A DNA stretch of 28,184 nt from Pirellulales bacterium (GTDB lineage: Bacteria; Planctomycetota; Planctomycetia; Pirellulales; JAICIG01), in the NCBI GenBank assembly GCA_025924495.1, contig JAICIG010000035.1, positions 1 through 28,184 of the forward strand, given 5' to 3'. Under the pieces are notes generated by a model. It did no database searches. It was not told where the DNA came from and saw only the letters and a list, made by a program, of their open reading frames with translations. Positions 1 to 8,331 of this stretch are shown piece by piece (position 1 is the stretch's first letter; every line of letters begins with the position of its first letter). A program made the position numbers and the translations under genes.

Positions 1-1836
1 GAAGAGCATGGAAAGCGTGCGGCTCTTCAAGCCCGGCCGATTCAGCGCCTTGATCTTGGCCAGATCGGCGTTGGTCAAGATCGGTTGTTCGAGCCTGAGC
101 AGACGGCATTGTTCGGGCGTCTCGTCGAGCAGGTTGCCTTCGGAACCAATCGTCGTAATCAGCGACGTGACGATTTCTTCGCGGATGGCATCCAACGGCG
201 GATTCGTCACTTGCGCGAACAACTGTTTGAAGTAGTTGTAAAGCAGTTGCGGGCGGTCTGAGAGAACGGCCAGCGGCGTGTCGTTGCCCATCGACCCGAC
301 CGGCTCCTGGCCATCGGACGCCATGGGGGCCATGATGATGCGCAGATCTTCAAGCGTATAACCGAACGCTCGCTGCAATCGCCTGAGCGAGTTATCGGCG
401 CGGCCGTTGGCCTTATGACCGTTGCCCTCGATCGCATGGCCGTTTGTCGTCTTCGCTTCGGGCAACGAGGCGAGCGTGAGTTGGTTCTCGGCGAGCCACT
501 GGCGATAGGGATGCTGCGAGGCGAAGCCGCGCTTGATCTCTTCGTCGGCAATGATGCGGCCTTGAGACGTATCGACTAGAAACATGCGGCCGGGACGCAA
601 GCGTCCTTTCGATTCAATCTCGCCAGGCGGAATCTGCAACACGCCCGCCTCGGAAGCCATGATCACCAGCCCGCTTTTCGTGACCCAATAGCGGCTGGGC
701 CGCAGTCCGTTGCGATCGAGCACGGCGCCAATCGAGGAGCCGTCGGTGAACGCCATCGAGGCCGGGCCGTCCCACGGTTCCATTAAGCAGGCCTGATATT
801 CGTAGTAGGCCTTGCGCTCGTCCGACATGCTCTCATGGCCGGCCCAGGGCTCGGGAATCAGCATCGACATGGCCTGCGGCAGAGACCGGCCCGTGACGAC
901 GAGCAACTCGAGCACGTTATCGAAGATGGCGGAATCACTGGCGCCAGGCGTGCAGATCGGCTGGATCTTCTTCAGGTCGGTGCCGTATTTCTCGCTGGCC
1001 AGCATGCTTTCGCGGGCGTGCATCCAATTGACATTGCCGCGCAGCGTGTTGATCTCGCCGTTGTGCGCCAGATAGCGGAACGGTTGGGCGAGATCCCAAG
1101 TGGGGAAGGTGTTCGTGCTGTAGCGCTGATGTACCAGAGCCAAGGCCGACACGAACCGCTCGTCGGCCATATCGCCATAGAACCGTTCCACCTGGTCGGC
1201 CAGCATCAGGCCCTTGTAGACGATGATTCGCGACGACAGGCTGGGCACATAACAGTACTTGCGCTGTTTCAAATCGCTCTTCGCGACCGCCCCTTCAAGC
1301 TGCTTGCGAATGACGTACAGCTTCCACTCGAACATATCGCGCGGCGTACCCTTTCCGCGCGCGATGAATACCTGGCGGATAAACGGTTCCACTTCGCGGG
1401 CCGTATAACCGATATGCTCGTTGTCGATCGGTACGTCGCGCCAACCGAGCAACTGTTGCCCTTCGGCAGCGATGAAGCTTTCCAATTGCCGCTGACAGAA
1501 TTCGCGTTCGCTGGCATCGGGCGGCATGAACACCGTGCCAATGCCATAGTCGCCTGCCGCCGGCAACTCGAAGCCCAGACCCTGGCCAATCGCTTGGAAG
1601 AATTCGTGCGGAATTTGCGTCAGAATGCCGGCGCCGTCGCCGGTCAATGGATCGCAACCGCAGGCGCCGCGATGCGCAAGATTGACGAGAATCTCCAAGC
1701 CCGATCGCACGATCGAATGGCTCTTTTCCCCGCGCAGATGTACGACGAAACCGACGCCGCAGGCGTCGTGTTCATTGGCCGGGTCGTAGAGACCCTCGCG
1801 CGCGGGGAGCCCTGGGCTGTGCTGGTGCTGTTGCAT
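1..1836 (-). CDS. gltB: Glutamate synthase large subunit, N-terminal part (cut by window edge)
   Basis: The first 612 codons of a glutamate synthase alpha subunit, a family of about 1500 residues; the rest lies beyond the left edge. GOGAT makes two glutamates from glutamine and 2-oxoglutarate in ammonium assimilation. The start at 1836 gives [15 protein letters not shown], then [10 protein letters not shown]. Cys26 in this motif is the expected class II amidotransferase nucleophile, exposed by removing a propeptide of about 25 residues. Further family motifs are [27 protein letters not shown] with [11 protein letters not shown], and [10 protein letters not shown] with [11 protein letters not shown]. 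Near residue 550, [20 protein letters not shown] marks the start of the central domain. The frame is open to base 1. It begins 7 bp after the LysR gene, so the two are probably co-transcribed. The ribosome-binding site is weak (GGACGG). Confidence 0.96.
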   Translation of the reverse strand, partial: MQQHQHSPGLPAREGLYDPANEHDACGVGFVVHLRGEKSHSIVRSGLEILVNLAHRGACGCDPLTGDGAGILTQIPHEFFQAIGQGLGFELPAAGDYGIGTVFMPPDASEREFCQRQLESFIAAEGQQLLGWRDVPIDNEHIGYTAREVEPFIRQVFIARGKGTPRDMFEWKLYVIRKQLEGAVAKSDLKQRKYCYVPSLSSRIIVYKGLMLADQVERFYGDMADERFVSALALVHQRYSTNTFPTWDLAQPFRYLAHNGEINTLRGNVNWMHARESMLASEKYGTDLKKIQPICTPGASDSAIFDNVLELLVVTGRSLPQAMSMLIPEPWAGHESMSDERKAYYEYQACLMEPWDGPASMAFTDGSSIGAVLDRNGLRPSRYWVTKSGLVIMASEAGVLQIPPGEIESKGRLRPGRMFLVDTSQGRIIADEEIKRGFASQHPYRQWLAENQLTLASLPEAKTTNGHAIEGNGHKANGRADNSLRRLQRAFGYTLEDLRIIMAPMASDGQEPVGSMGNDTPLAVLSDRPQLLYNYFKQLFAQVTNPPLDAIREEIVTSLITTIGSEGNLLDETPEQCRLLRLEQPILTNADLAKIKALNRPGLKSRTLSMLF

Positions 1837-1843
1837 GATCTAT

Positions 1844-2893
1844 TTACCGTCCGTTTCCATTGACATGAGCCGGAGAGTCGCCGGCCAGGACACAACCGTT
1901 TTCGTTGTGGTTCGTCTCGGCGCCCACCGCAGGCGCAAGCAAGACGGCCTTGGACGCCGGCGCCGGAATCGGCGTCAGGGCGTCTTCGAGTTGAGGCACG
2001 CTCTTCCGCGCCTCGCGCTGCAGCAATTCAATGAACCGCTGCACGGTGACATTGAGCTCTTTGCCGCGACGATGGATGATCCCCAGCGGCCGAACTAATT
2101 CGTCGCTTTCCAACCTGACAGCCGCCAGCGTGCCCGTGTGCACCTCGCGGAGTACGGTGGGCTCTGGCAAGAGCCCGATCCCTGCGTCGATTTCGATCGC
2201 GCGCTTGAGCGTTTCGATATTGTCGAACTCCATCACCACGCGCACCGAGGCCCCGTGCAGATGCAGCACGCGGTCGATCTCGCCCCGGATCGTCAGATCG
2301 CTGTCGAAACCGATCATCTTCTGACCGTCGAGCTCGGCCAGGCTGATCGTGCGCCGCGAAGCGAACGGATGGCTGGGAGCGCATACCAAGACCATCGGCT
2401 CTTGTCGCCATTCGATGGCCTTCACCGTCCGCGACGACTTGGGATAACTGACGAGGCCCAAGTCGGCGACGTCGTCCTCGACGCTTTGATAAACGCGGTC
2501 CGGATGCAGGTATTCCAGACGCACATTCGCCTTGGGATGTTGTGTCAGGAATTCCTGCAAGTAGCGATTCATGTGGTGCAGACCGACCGAGTAGATCGAC
2601 GCCACCCGAACGCGACCGGCAACTTCCTGATGCAACGTCCTGACGCGGTCTTCAACCGCAAAATAGCGCTCGACGACCTCGCGACAGCCGTCGTAATAGA
2701 CCTCCCCCTCGGGGGTAAGCACGAAAGGCCGCTTTGACCTGTCGATAAGCTTCACCCCCAGCCCTTCTTCCAATTGCTGCACGAGCTGACTTGCCCCCGA
2801 TTGGGAAATGCCGTTCTCATCGGCCGCGCGCGAGAAGCTGCGCTGGCGAACAACGTCGCAGAACACCTTCAAACCTTTGAGCTGGACGGCCAT
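1844..2893 (-). CDS. LysR-family transcriptional regulator, probable regulator of gltB
   Basis: A 349-residue LysR-type regulator. Residues 1-60 form the winged helix-turn-helix, with SFSRAADENGISQSGASQLV as the recognition region and LTPEGEVYY after it. The rest, to about residue 295, is the periplasmic-binding-protein-like effector domain (RVRVASIYSVG, DLGLVSYP, GIGLLPEPTV). About 50 extra residues follow, rich in Ala, Pro, Asn and Gly and probably disordered; the family is usually near 300 residues. The gene lies directly upstream of gltB on the same strand. This contrasts with the well-known Bacillus gltC-gltA arrangement, where the regulator is divergent. The tight spacing makes gltB the likely target (inference); the effector is unknown. 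The ATG start at 2893 is preceded by an AT-rich leader with no clear Shine-Dalgarno sequence. Confidence 0.93.
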   Translation of the reverse strand: MAVQLKGLKVFCDVVRQRSFSRAADENGISQSGASQLVQQLEEGLGVKLIDRSKRPFVLTPEGEVYYDGCREVVERYFAVEDRVRTLHQEVAGRVRVASIYSVGLHHMNRYLQEFLTQHPKANVRLEYLHPDRVYQSVEDDVADLGLVSYPKSSRTVKAIEWRQEPMVLVCAPSHPFASRRTISLAELDGQKMIGFDSDLTIRGEIDRVLHLHGASVRVVMEFDNIETLKRAIEIDAGIGLLPEPTVLREVHTGTLAAVRLESDELVRPLGIIHRRGKELNVTVQRFIELLQREARKSVPQLEDALTPIPAPASKAVLLAPAVGAETNHNENGCVLAGDSPAHVNGNGR

Positions 2894-2949
2894 GGACTAA
2901 ATAAACAATACAAATAAAGCGCAGGAGCAGTATTGAAATGGGCCATAAT

Positions 2950-2978
2950 AGCCTATTGACGGGCAGGCGCGCCGTCAA
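2950..2978 (-). promoter_or_regulatory. Candidate sigma-70 promoter of the LysR-gltB transcription unit
   Basis: On the minus strand TTGACG (2978-2973) is followed after 17 bp by TAGGCT (2955-2950), with TATTAT just beyond at 2950-2945. The -10 element lies about 55 bp upstream of the regulator start. The -35 hexamer is a good match and the -10 only fair. Planctomycete consensus promoters are poorly defined, so this is a prediction from sequence alone. Confidence 0.4.
2956..2978. promoter_or_regulatory. Perfect 7-bp inverted repeat overlapping the -35 box, candidate operator
   Basis: TTGACGG (2956-2962) and CCGTCAA (2972-2978) form a perfect inverted repeat with a 9-bp spacer. It covers the predicted -35 element and the promoter spacer upstream of the LysR gene. 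A dyad here suits autoregulation by the LysR protein, although the inner positions do not give the classic T-N11-A core. It could instead belong to another regulator. Confidence 0.4.
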
Positions 2979-3448
2979 GGAACTTTCGACCGAAACGGAA
3001 AAAAAAGGGAAACCAAACTCATGAATTGCATTTAAGTCCTTTTGAGGAGGTAACTTGTCACACACAGACCGGCCTGTAAAAACGCGGTTTCTGCGGACGC
3101 CAACGCGGATTTTGGACCCCACGCAACGGGAAAAGAGAACCTCGCGGAGCCCGGAAGCGTCGGAAAACCCGCTGTTTAGATACCGTTGAGATATTTGTTG
3201 GCCATCGGGGCCGAGCGGCGCCGATTACGGGGGCGCCCGTTTCGCCCTTCCCGCCACGGGGCAAACCGATGGGCACGACCTTCACTAAGGCGTGGTGAGG
3301 GGTCAGATATCGCGACACCCCGACGCCGCGGCCATTCGGCGCGATGGTCGAATTGGGCTAGCCCTGGCTGCCCGGAGCGCTGAAACGCACAGGCGCTGCA
3401 GCCAATCGGAATGAATCGACCGGGCGGAAAGGCCCGTCCTTAAGCGGC

Positions 3449-3473
3449 GAACGCCGGGCGATTGCCGGCGTTC
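3449..3473. repeat. REP-like palindrome (9-bp perfect stem)
   Basis: GAACGCCGG (3449-3457), a 7-nt loop, then CCGGCGTTC (3465-3473) form a perfect 9-bp stem. It lies about 80 bp downstream of the cyclophilin stop codon and could act as a transcript-end hairpin, but no T-tract follows on either strand. Its half-sites GAACGCC/GGCGTTC recur in the palindrome at 26789-26810, which suggests a dispersed intergenic repeat family rather than a gene-specific terminator. Confidence 0.5.
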
Positions 3474-3550
3474 ACAAGCGGTTCTAACAACGGCTAGCAA
3501 GCACTGAGGCGCCCTGTCAAACCCAAGGCGGCCTCGATTCTATTTGTGCG

Positions 3551-4807
3551 CTACTGCTTGGCCTCGTCCTTCTTTTCGGCATCATCCTTTTTTTCGTCCT
3601 TGGGCGAGGCGCCTTCGTCCTTCTTGGCGGCCTTTTCCGGTTCGGCCGCTTCCACCGTATCGCCGACCTTCTTCACTTTGTACTCGTGGTCGCGCTTGCG
3701 CAACACCTTGGCCTCGATAATCTTGTCGCGTTCTTTGTTGGTCGGCTTGCCGTCTTCGCCTTCCGTGCGTTGGATCTTGGCGAGCACGTCCATGCCTTCG
3801 ATGATCCGGCCGAACACCGTGTGCTTGCCATTTAGGTCATAGCCCGAAACGGGACCCGACGGTCGGAACATGAGGAAGAATTGCGATCCACCTGAGTCGC
3901 GTCCGGCATGAGCCATGCTCAAACTGCCGCGGAAATGAAGCCGATGCTCGGGCTTATAGCATTCGCACTCGATATTGTAGCCTGGTCCGCCGGTACCATT
4001 GCCCTTTGGATCGCCCCCTTGAGCCATGAAGTGCGGCAGCACGCGGTGAAAATCGAGCCCATTGTAGAAACCCTTCTCGATTAGCGAGACGAAATTCGCC
4101 ACGGTATTAGGGGCCTCGTTCTCGAACAATTCGATGACGATATCCCCTTTGGAAGTCTTGAGCAGCACGCGAGGCAGATCGTCGGCTTTCGCTTCATCCT
4201 CGCGCAACTTGGCTTCTTTTTCCCACAGCGTTTTGCACGCGTCGACCTTGCTCAAAAACAGTTGGCCCGTGTTATCGAGCGCGCTCTGCTTCTGGGCTTC
4301 CGTCAAGTACTTCTTCGCTTCGTCGAAGTGGTTCGTGCACAGCGCCGCGATGCCGGCCAGGTTATAAATCCGCGCGTTGTCGTAATGGTTCTTAATCAGG
4401 AGTTCCGCCCGCTTTAGCGCCGGTTCGTAGTCGTCGTGTTCAACCTCGTCATTGACGAGTTCTGCCAGGAATTTGCCGATCTCGGGGTCTTTCGCGGGAT
4501 CGGCGACGTAAGCCGCCTCAGCGCCAGCGATAACCTTGGGCTCCATCTCCTCCCCTTTTTTGACGAGTTCGGCATATTCCGCCTCGATGCCTTTCCTCTC
4601 GTCAGGCTTGGCATTCAGCCAATTGGCCCGGAGAACGCGTAGCTTGGCCAACAAATCTTTCCACTCGGCAAATTGCTTGTCGAAGTCCGCGGCGGCGCCT
4701 GCATCTGTCTTGGCCGGCGCGTCTGCGGGAGCGTCCTTGTCCTGGCCGAAACCACAAGTCGCCGCCATCAATGCCACAGTCAACACGATCCAAAACCGTC
4801 GGAGCAT
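3551..4807 (-). CDS. Exported cyclophilin-type peptidyl-prolyl cis-trans isomerase with N-terminal helical domain
   Basis: 418 residues. A signal peptide (MLRRFWIVLTVALMAATCGFG) is followed by an Asp/Ala-rich linker. A helical region of about 170 residues comes next; its segment ARIYNLAGIAALCTNHFDEA resembles a TPR. The cyclophilin domain runs from about residue 213 to 365, with the active-site blocks FHRVLPHFMAQGGD, GTGGPGYNIE, SMAHAGRDSGGSQFF and HTVFGRIIEGMDVL. The arginine of FHRV and the following QGGD are the usual catalytic region, so activity is expected. The last 45 residues form a highly charged Lys/Glu/Asp tail. It probably acts in protein folding outside the cytoplasm. It stands alone, with long spacers on both sides. 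An AGGAAG ribosome-binding site precedes the ATG. Confidence 0.93.
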   Translation of the reverse strand: MLRRFWIVLTVALMAATCGFGQDKDAPADAPAKTDAGAAADFDKQFAEWKDLLAKLRVLRANWLNAKPDERKGIEAEYAELVKKGEEMEPKVIAGAEAAYVADPAKDPEIGKFLAELVNDEVEHDDYEPALKRAELLIKNHYDNARIYNLAGIAALCTNHFDEAKKYLTEAQKQSALDNTGQLFLSKVDACKTLWEKEAKLREDEAKADDLPRVLLKTSKGDIVIELFENEAPNTVANFVSLIEKGFYNGLDFHRVLPHFMAQGGDPKGNGTGGPGYNIECECYKPEHRLHFRGSLSMAHAGRDSGGSQFFLMFRPSGPVSGYDLNGKHTVFGRIIEGMDVLAKIQRTEGEDGKPTNKERDKIIEAKVLRKRDHEYKVKKVGDTVEAAEPEKAAKKDEGASPKDEKKDDAEKKDEAKQ

Positions 4808-5164
4808 GTCAAAGCTTCCTATTTTGCGTTCGATGATCTGTTACTTGCAGAAATGCAACCTCGGGTCGGAAGCACGGAAGCCGTGCAGCCCCTCCCCGGA
4901 ACTCTGAATCTCTTAGAATGTATCACAACCCTCGGGCCAAAGGTAAGCTCCTATAGCTTATCGCGTCAGTGCGCTAATGACCCTGCACTTCCATCAACCT
5001 GGCAAGTTGTGGGCAGATTTAGCCATGGCTACGATATGGCTGAGAGCCGTTGGGGACCGCTCCGGCATTGCTCTTCGGATCCTGTGTGGCGGCGATCGGC
5101 TTCCTGAGCAACGGGGAGCCTGCAGCAAACCTATCAAGTGAACATCATTTCGAGCGAGGCGCCC
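4808..5164. other. Divergent intergenic region between the cyclophilin and HbpS-like genes
   Basis: No supported gene lies in these 357 bp; the frames that cross it are antisense extensions over the cyclophilin gene. A small inverted repeat, TAAGCT-N5-AGCTTA, is at 4944-4960. The stretch should carry promoters for both divergent genes, but I could not find a convincing -35/-10 pair. Confidence 0.4.
5154..5159 (+). promoter_or_regulatory. Ribosome-binding site that decides the GTG start at 5165
   Basis: GCGAGG ends 5 nt before the GTG at 5165. The other in-frame GTG at 5138 has its nearest purine-rich block (GGGGAG) about 20 nt away. The 5165 start also puts the basic residues KTRRSIR at the N-terminus, as expected for a signal peptide. 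Confidence 0.45.
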
Positions 5165-5782
5165 GTGAAAACCCGACGCTCAATCCGCTTTACTAACCGT
5201 TATCTCTGGATCCTAATGGCAGCCTCGGTTTGCACGGCATGGCTCACATGGTGCACCGCTCTTCGAGCCGATCCACAGCCTGCGGCTGCCGGCAAGGCAT
5301 CTGCCGACACGTCTCTCGTAACACGAGAGCAAATCCGGCTCAATCTTGCGGGCGCCAACGAGATTCTTGCCGGAGCGCAAGCCAAGGCCTTGGAAATGAA
5401 GCTCAAGGCCAACATCGCCGTGGTCGACGAGGGAGGCCACCTGTTGGCCTTCGCCCGCATGGATGGCGCTCGTCCGGCAAGCGCTTATACAGCCATGACT
5501 AAGGCCGCCACGGCGGCCACCATGCGGCAAGCCACGGGGCCCGTGCCAGCCGGCGCAGAGCAACCCGATCCTCTCCTGAACCTGAGCCTGCAAAATGCCG
5601 CGGCCGCCAGCGGCGGCAAGATCACCACTCTCTACGGCGGCGTGCCGGTAGTGGTCGACGACCAGGTCATTGGGGCGGTGGGGGTCGGTGGAGGACGAGG
5701 AGAGCAGGACGCCGAGATTGCCAAAGCCGGAATTACGAGGCTGCTCGATGCATTGAAAAAAGGATCTGACGACAAGCAATAA
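5165..5782 (+). CDS. Exported GlcG/HbpS-family (DUF336) heme-binding-like protein
   Basis: 205 residues from the GTG at 5165; an upstream GTG at 5138 would add nine. A signal peptide (basic KTRRSIR, then a hydrophobic stretch to about residue 33) precedes one GlcG/HbpS domain. Family landmarks are NIAVVDEGGHLLAFARMDGA, SAYTAMTKAATAA, ITTLYGGVPVVVDDQVIGAV and GVGGGRGEQDAEIAKAGI. HbpS in Streptomyces is an extracellular heme-binding sensor partner; GlcG is found in glycolate loci. Neither context is present here, so only the fold is supported and the role is open. mscL follows 130 bp downstream on the same strand. Confidence 0.85.
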   Translation: MKTRRSIRFTNRYLWILMAASVCTAWLTWCTALRADPQPAAAGKASADTSLVTREQIRLNLAGANEILAGAQAKALEMKLKANIAVVDEGGHLLAFARMDGARPASAYTAMTKAATAATMRQATGPVPAGAEQPDPLLNLSLQNAAAASGGKITTLYGGVPVVVDDQVIGAVGVGGGRGEQDAEIAKAGITRLLDALKKGSDDKQ

Positions 5783-5912
5783 CCGGAATCAGGGCTACAG
5801 CCGGCGAAGGACTCCTGACAATTCTTGATCCAAGTAATCCGACTCTGTCGGGCAACGTTGCCGCGATGGAGCGGTTTCGGAAAGCCGCCTTCATACGGGA
5901 GGTCTTCTCGCG

Positions 5913-6302
5913 ATGAGCATTGTCACCGAATTCAAAGCGTTTATTCAGCGAGGCAACGTCATCGACCTGGCCGTCGGCGTGATCATCGGGGCGGCCTTTG
6001 GAAAAATTGTCGCCTCGCTCGTCGCCGACGTGCTGATGCCGCCGATTGGCCTCATCGTCGGCAACGTCAACTTCACTGATTTGAAGCTGGCAATTGGCGG
6101 GACGGCGGACAAGCCGGTAACAATCAATTACGGCAATTTTCTGCAGACGGTCTTTGATTTCCTCATCGTGGCGGCTTGCGTGTTCCTGTTGGTCAAAGGG
6201 GTGAATGCCCTGAGCCGAGCCAAGGCAGAGCCTGCCAAACCGGCGGAGCCGAGCGCCGAAGTCAAATTGCTTACGGAGATTCGCGATCTGCTCAAGAAGT
6301 AA
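5913..6302 (+). CDS. mscL: Large-conductance mechanosensitive channel
   Basis: 129 residues, the usual length for MscL, the pentameric inner-membrane valve that opens under hypo-osmotic shock. The N-terminal amphipathic helix and first membrane helix read [20 protein letters not shown] and [20 protein letters not shown], the diagnostic block of the family. A short periplasmic loop follows, then a second membrane helix near residues 76-97 ([20 protein letters not shown]). The C-terminal cytoplasmic helix ends [11 protein letters not shown], after an Ala/Pro/Glu linker. A strong ribosome-binding site, GGGAGGT at 5897-5903, lies 9 nt before the ATG. Confidence 0.97.
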   Translation: MSIVTEFKAFIQRGNVIDLAVGVIIGAAFGKIVASLVADVLMPPIGLIVGNVNFTDLKLAIGGTADKPVTINYGNFLQTVFDFLIVAACVFLLVKGVNALSRAKAEPAKPAEPSAEVKLLTEIRDLLKK

Positions 6303-6309
6303 ACCCTCG

Positions 6310-7233
6310 CTGTACCAACTTGCACGTGCCAGCAGCCTGTTACTTGCGGCTTGGCTCGCCTTGCAATGGGCGTCTGCCCGCGCCGACGAGCGGTTAGCGG
6401 GTATTGCTTGCCGCTCCGTGCATTTGCAGTACACGGCGCCGGACAGCGCCGTGTTCTATAACGAAGTGAAGATCGAGCGCACCGCGCCGGGCAGCTTCTT
6501 TATGGTCTGCGGTTTCAGCCGCGGCTATTTCGGCTTGCAGGAATTAGCCGACGGCAAGAAGCTCGTGATCTTCTCAGTCTGGGAGCCGGGCGACCAGGAT
6601 GATCCCAACAAGGTAACGGCCGAACGCCGCGTGAAAACGATCTATCAAGACCCAAAAGTTCGCATCGGCCGCTTCGGCAATGAAGGAACGGGCGGTCAAT
6701 CGTTCTTCGACTATGAATGGAAAACCGGCGAGACCAATCGCTGTCTGGTCGCCGCCGAAGTCCGGAACGAACGCACCGAGTACGCCGCCTATTTCTACTT
6801 GCCTAAGGAAGAAACGTGGAAGCATCTGGCGACATTTTCGACGCTGGCCGAAGGCGATCCGTTGCGCGGCGTTTACTCCTTTATCGAGGACTTTCGCCGT
6901 AATCGGGTGTCGGCGACGCAGGCTCGTTCTGCTCTGTTTGGACCGGGCTGGGTGCGATCGGCTGATCAGTATTGGGCGCGGTTATCGCAAGCAAGATTTA
7001 CCGCCGACAGCAACCCAGCCGCGAATGTGAACGCGGTCGTGTCCGGAGAGCATTTTTATTTGGCCACCGGCGGACCAACCAGCAACACGGGCGCCAAAAT
7101 CGGCGAGCGATTAAGCCTGCCGGATAACGCAGCGCAAGAACCGCCCGCGATCGCGCGAGATGCGTTGCCGCTCTTGCGCCGTGCAGAAGCATCGCCCGGT
7201 CGTAATTCCGACAGAACCAAACATGGCTCGTAA
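6310..7233 (+). CDS. Secreted DUF3472-domain protein with an uncertain, probably non-standard start
   Basis: From residue 18 of the TTG-started form (TTG at 6361) this reads as a DUF3472 protein: FFMVCGFSRGYFGLQELADG, KKLVIFSVWEPGDQDDP, RIGRFGNEGTGGQSFFDYEW. The family is widespread in planctomycetes, usually secreted, with no known activity that I can name. The 17 codons upstream of the TTG encode the start and core of a signal peptide (ARASSLLLAAWLALQWASARA, an A-R-A cleavage site, then DERL). The frame has no ATG, GTG or TTG between the stop at 6211 and the TTG at 6361. The only near start is CTG at 6310, 8 bp after the mscL stop codon; it gives 307 residues. The 3' end overlaps rsmD by 11 bp. 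Confidence 0.75.
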   Translation: MYQLARASSLLLAAWLALQWASARADERLAGIACRSVHLQYTAPDSAVFYNEVKIERTAPGSFFMVCGFSRGYFGLQELADGKKLVIFSVWEPGDQDDPNKVTAERRVKTIYQDPKVRIGRFGNEGTGGQSFFDYEWKTGETNRCLVAAEVRNERTEYAAYFYLPKEETWKHLATFSTLAEGDPLRGVYSFIEDFRRNRVSATQARSALFGPGWVRSADQYWARLSQARFTADSNPAANVNAVVSGEHFYLATGGPTSNTGAKIGERLSLPDNAAQEPPAIARDALPLLRRAEASPGRNSDRTKHGS

Positions 7234-7933
7234 ACGCAATCGATCTTCCGAAGACGACGAAGTGCGCCCCGGCGCTCGACCGCAACGTCAGCGCGCGCCG
7301 GCTCCCACGAAGGCGGCGCTGCCGGCCAAAGACTTGCAGCAGAGCATTCTGCGAATCATCGGCGGCGTTCATCGTGGCAGGAAGCTGGAATATAGCGGCG
7401 ATCCGCGCACCCGGCCGATGAAAGACCGCGTGCGCGAGGCGGTATTCAATCTGCTCGGTCCCGATGTCGGCAATAAGTTTGTGATTGATCTGTTTGCTGG
7501 AACAGGCGCGTTGGGGCTGGAGGCCGTGAGCCGCGGCGCCGAGCGAGCCTATTTCATCGAGCAGCATTTTCCCAGCGCCGATCTGATCCGCCGCAACGCG
7601 GCAACGCTCGGCCTGGCGGATCGCGTTGAAGTGCTGGCGGCCGATACCTTCATCAACTTCCGCCGCGGCGTGAAGCTGACGCCCGGCGCCGAGCAACTTG
7701 CCTGGGTCGTGTTCTGTTCGCCGCCGTACGAGTTTTATGTCTCGCGCCGGGATGACATGCTGGATCTGATCGGCAAGCTACTGGCGGCCGCCCCGCAGCG
7801 CAGTTTGTTCATGGTCGAGGCCGATGAACGTTTTGATTTTGAATTATTGCCCAGCGCCGAGCAGTGGGACGTGCGGGAGTATCCGCCCGCCCGAGTCGGC
7901 ATCTTCAAAAAGAAGCCTTCTGCGGATGAATAA
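7223..7933 (+). CDS. rsmD: RsmD-family 16S rRNA (guanine-N2) methyltransferase
   Basis: 236 residues from the ATG at 7223 (MARKRNRSS), which overlaps the end of the DUF3472 gene. The frame stays open 21 codons further upstream, but that part is inside the preceding gene and looks like noise. A basic, Pro/Arg-rich N-terminal extension of about 40 residues precedes the Rossmann methyltransferase domain. RsmD landmarks are RIIGGVHRGRKL (44-55), TRPMKDRVREAVFNLL (63-78) and the SAM-binding VIDLFAGTGALGLEA (87-101). The catalytic motif IV, normally DPPF/Y, reads SPPY at 166-169. The family methylates G966 of 16S rRNA. The changed motif leaves open whether the target or activity is the same. Confidence 0.86.
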   Translation: MARKRNRSSEDDEVRPGARPQRQRAPAPTKAALPAKDLQQSILRIIGGVHRGRKLEYSGDPRTRPMKDRVREAVFNLLGPDVGNKFVIDLFAGTGALGLEAVSRGAERAYFIEQHFPSADLIRRNAATLGLADRVEVLAADTFINFRRGVKLTPGAEQLAWVVFCSPPYEFYVSRRDDMLDLIGKLLAAAPQRSLFMVEADERFDFELLPSAEQWDVREYPPARVGIFKKKPSADE

Positions 7934-7938
7934 TCACC

Positions 7939-8331
7939 ATGGATGTTCGTAATATTGATGAGGCGCCAGCATTTATCACAAGAGACGGCTCCGAGATTCG
8001 CGAGTTGCTCGCGCATCGTAATTCCTCCATCCGCAATCAAAGCTTGGCCGAGGCGCGGCTCGCGCCGGGGCAAAGCACCACGCCGCACTATCATCCGCGC
8101 ACCGAGGAGATCTACTACATCCTCAGCGGCGTGGGAGAGATGCAAATTGGCGACGAAGTACGGATGGTCGGCGCCGGCGACGCCATCGCCATTCCGCCTG
8201 GTCAGGTCCATCAACTCATTAACCGCGGCAATGAGACGCTGAAGCTGTTGTGCTGTTGCGCACCTGGTTATGAGCATGAAGACACGGTGCTGGTCGAGTT
8301 CAGAAACCGGCCATCGGAAGCCGGAGACTAG
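7939..8331 (+). CDS. Small single-domain cupin protein
   Basis: 130 residues. The first cupin motif is complete: G44, H50, H52 and E57 in PHYHPRTEEIYYILSGVGEM. The second is GDAIAIPPGQVHQL, with H91. The four ligands His50, His52, Glu57 and His91 predict one bound divalent metal. Proteins of this type include dioxygenases, isomerases and sugar-binding proteins, and the sequence alone does not choose among them. It starts 5 bp after the rsmD stop codon with no visible ribosome-binding site of its own, which suggests translational coupling. Confidence 0.88.
   Translation: MDVRNIDEAPAFITRDGSEIRELLAHRNSSIRNQSLAEARLAPGQSTTPHYHPRTEEIYYILSGVGEMQIGDEVRMVGAGDAIAIPPGQVHQLINRGNETLKLLCCCAPGYEHEDTVLVEFRNRPSEAGD

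Larger units (their letters stand above)
2894..3550. other. Gene-free 657-bp intergenic region
   Basis: This lies between the LysR gene and the cyclophilin gene. The short open frames on both strands have arginine-rich compositions typical of noise in GC-rich DNA and no recognisable domain. I see no tRNA-like or tmRNA-like ends. The right third (3421-3540) holds several GC-rich inverted repeats. The left part holds the LysR promoter candidate. The middle (3060-3420) is GC-rich and could encode a structured RNA, but I recognise no family. Confidence 0.5.

Noticed and set aside
835..1863. 342-residue open frame on the plus strand
   Set aside because: Antisense to gltB, which has intact amidotransferase motifs throughout this stretch.
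2138..2737. 199-residue open frame on the plus strand
   Set aside because: Antisense to the LysR gene; no recognisable domain.
3058..3383. Short open frames in the intergenic region left of the cyclophilin gene
   Set aside because: Both strands are equally open, the compositions are Arg/Pro-rich and no ribosome-binding site fits.
5733..6434. 233-residue open frame on the minus strand
   Set aside because: Antisense to mscL and its flanks, and mscL is unmistakable.
7160..7222. 21-codon N-terminal extension of rsmD
   Set aside because: It lies wholly inside the DUF3472 gene and has no family similarity; the ATG at 7223 is the natural start.
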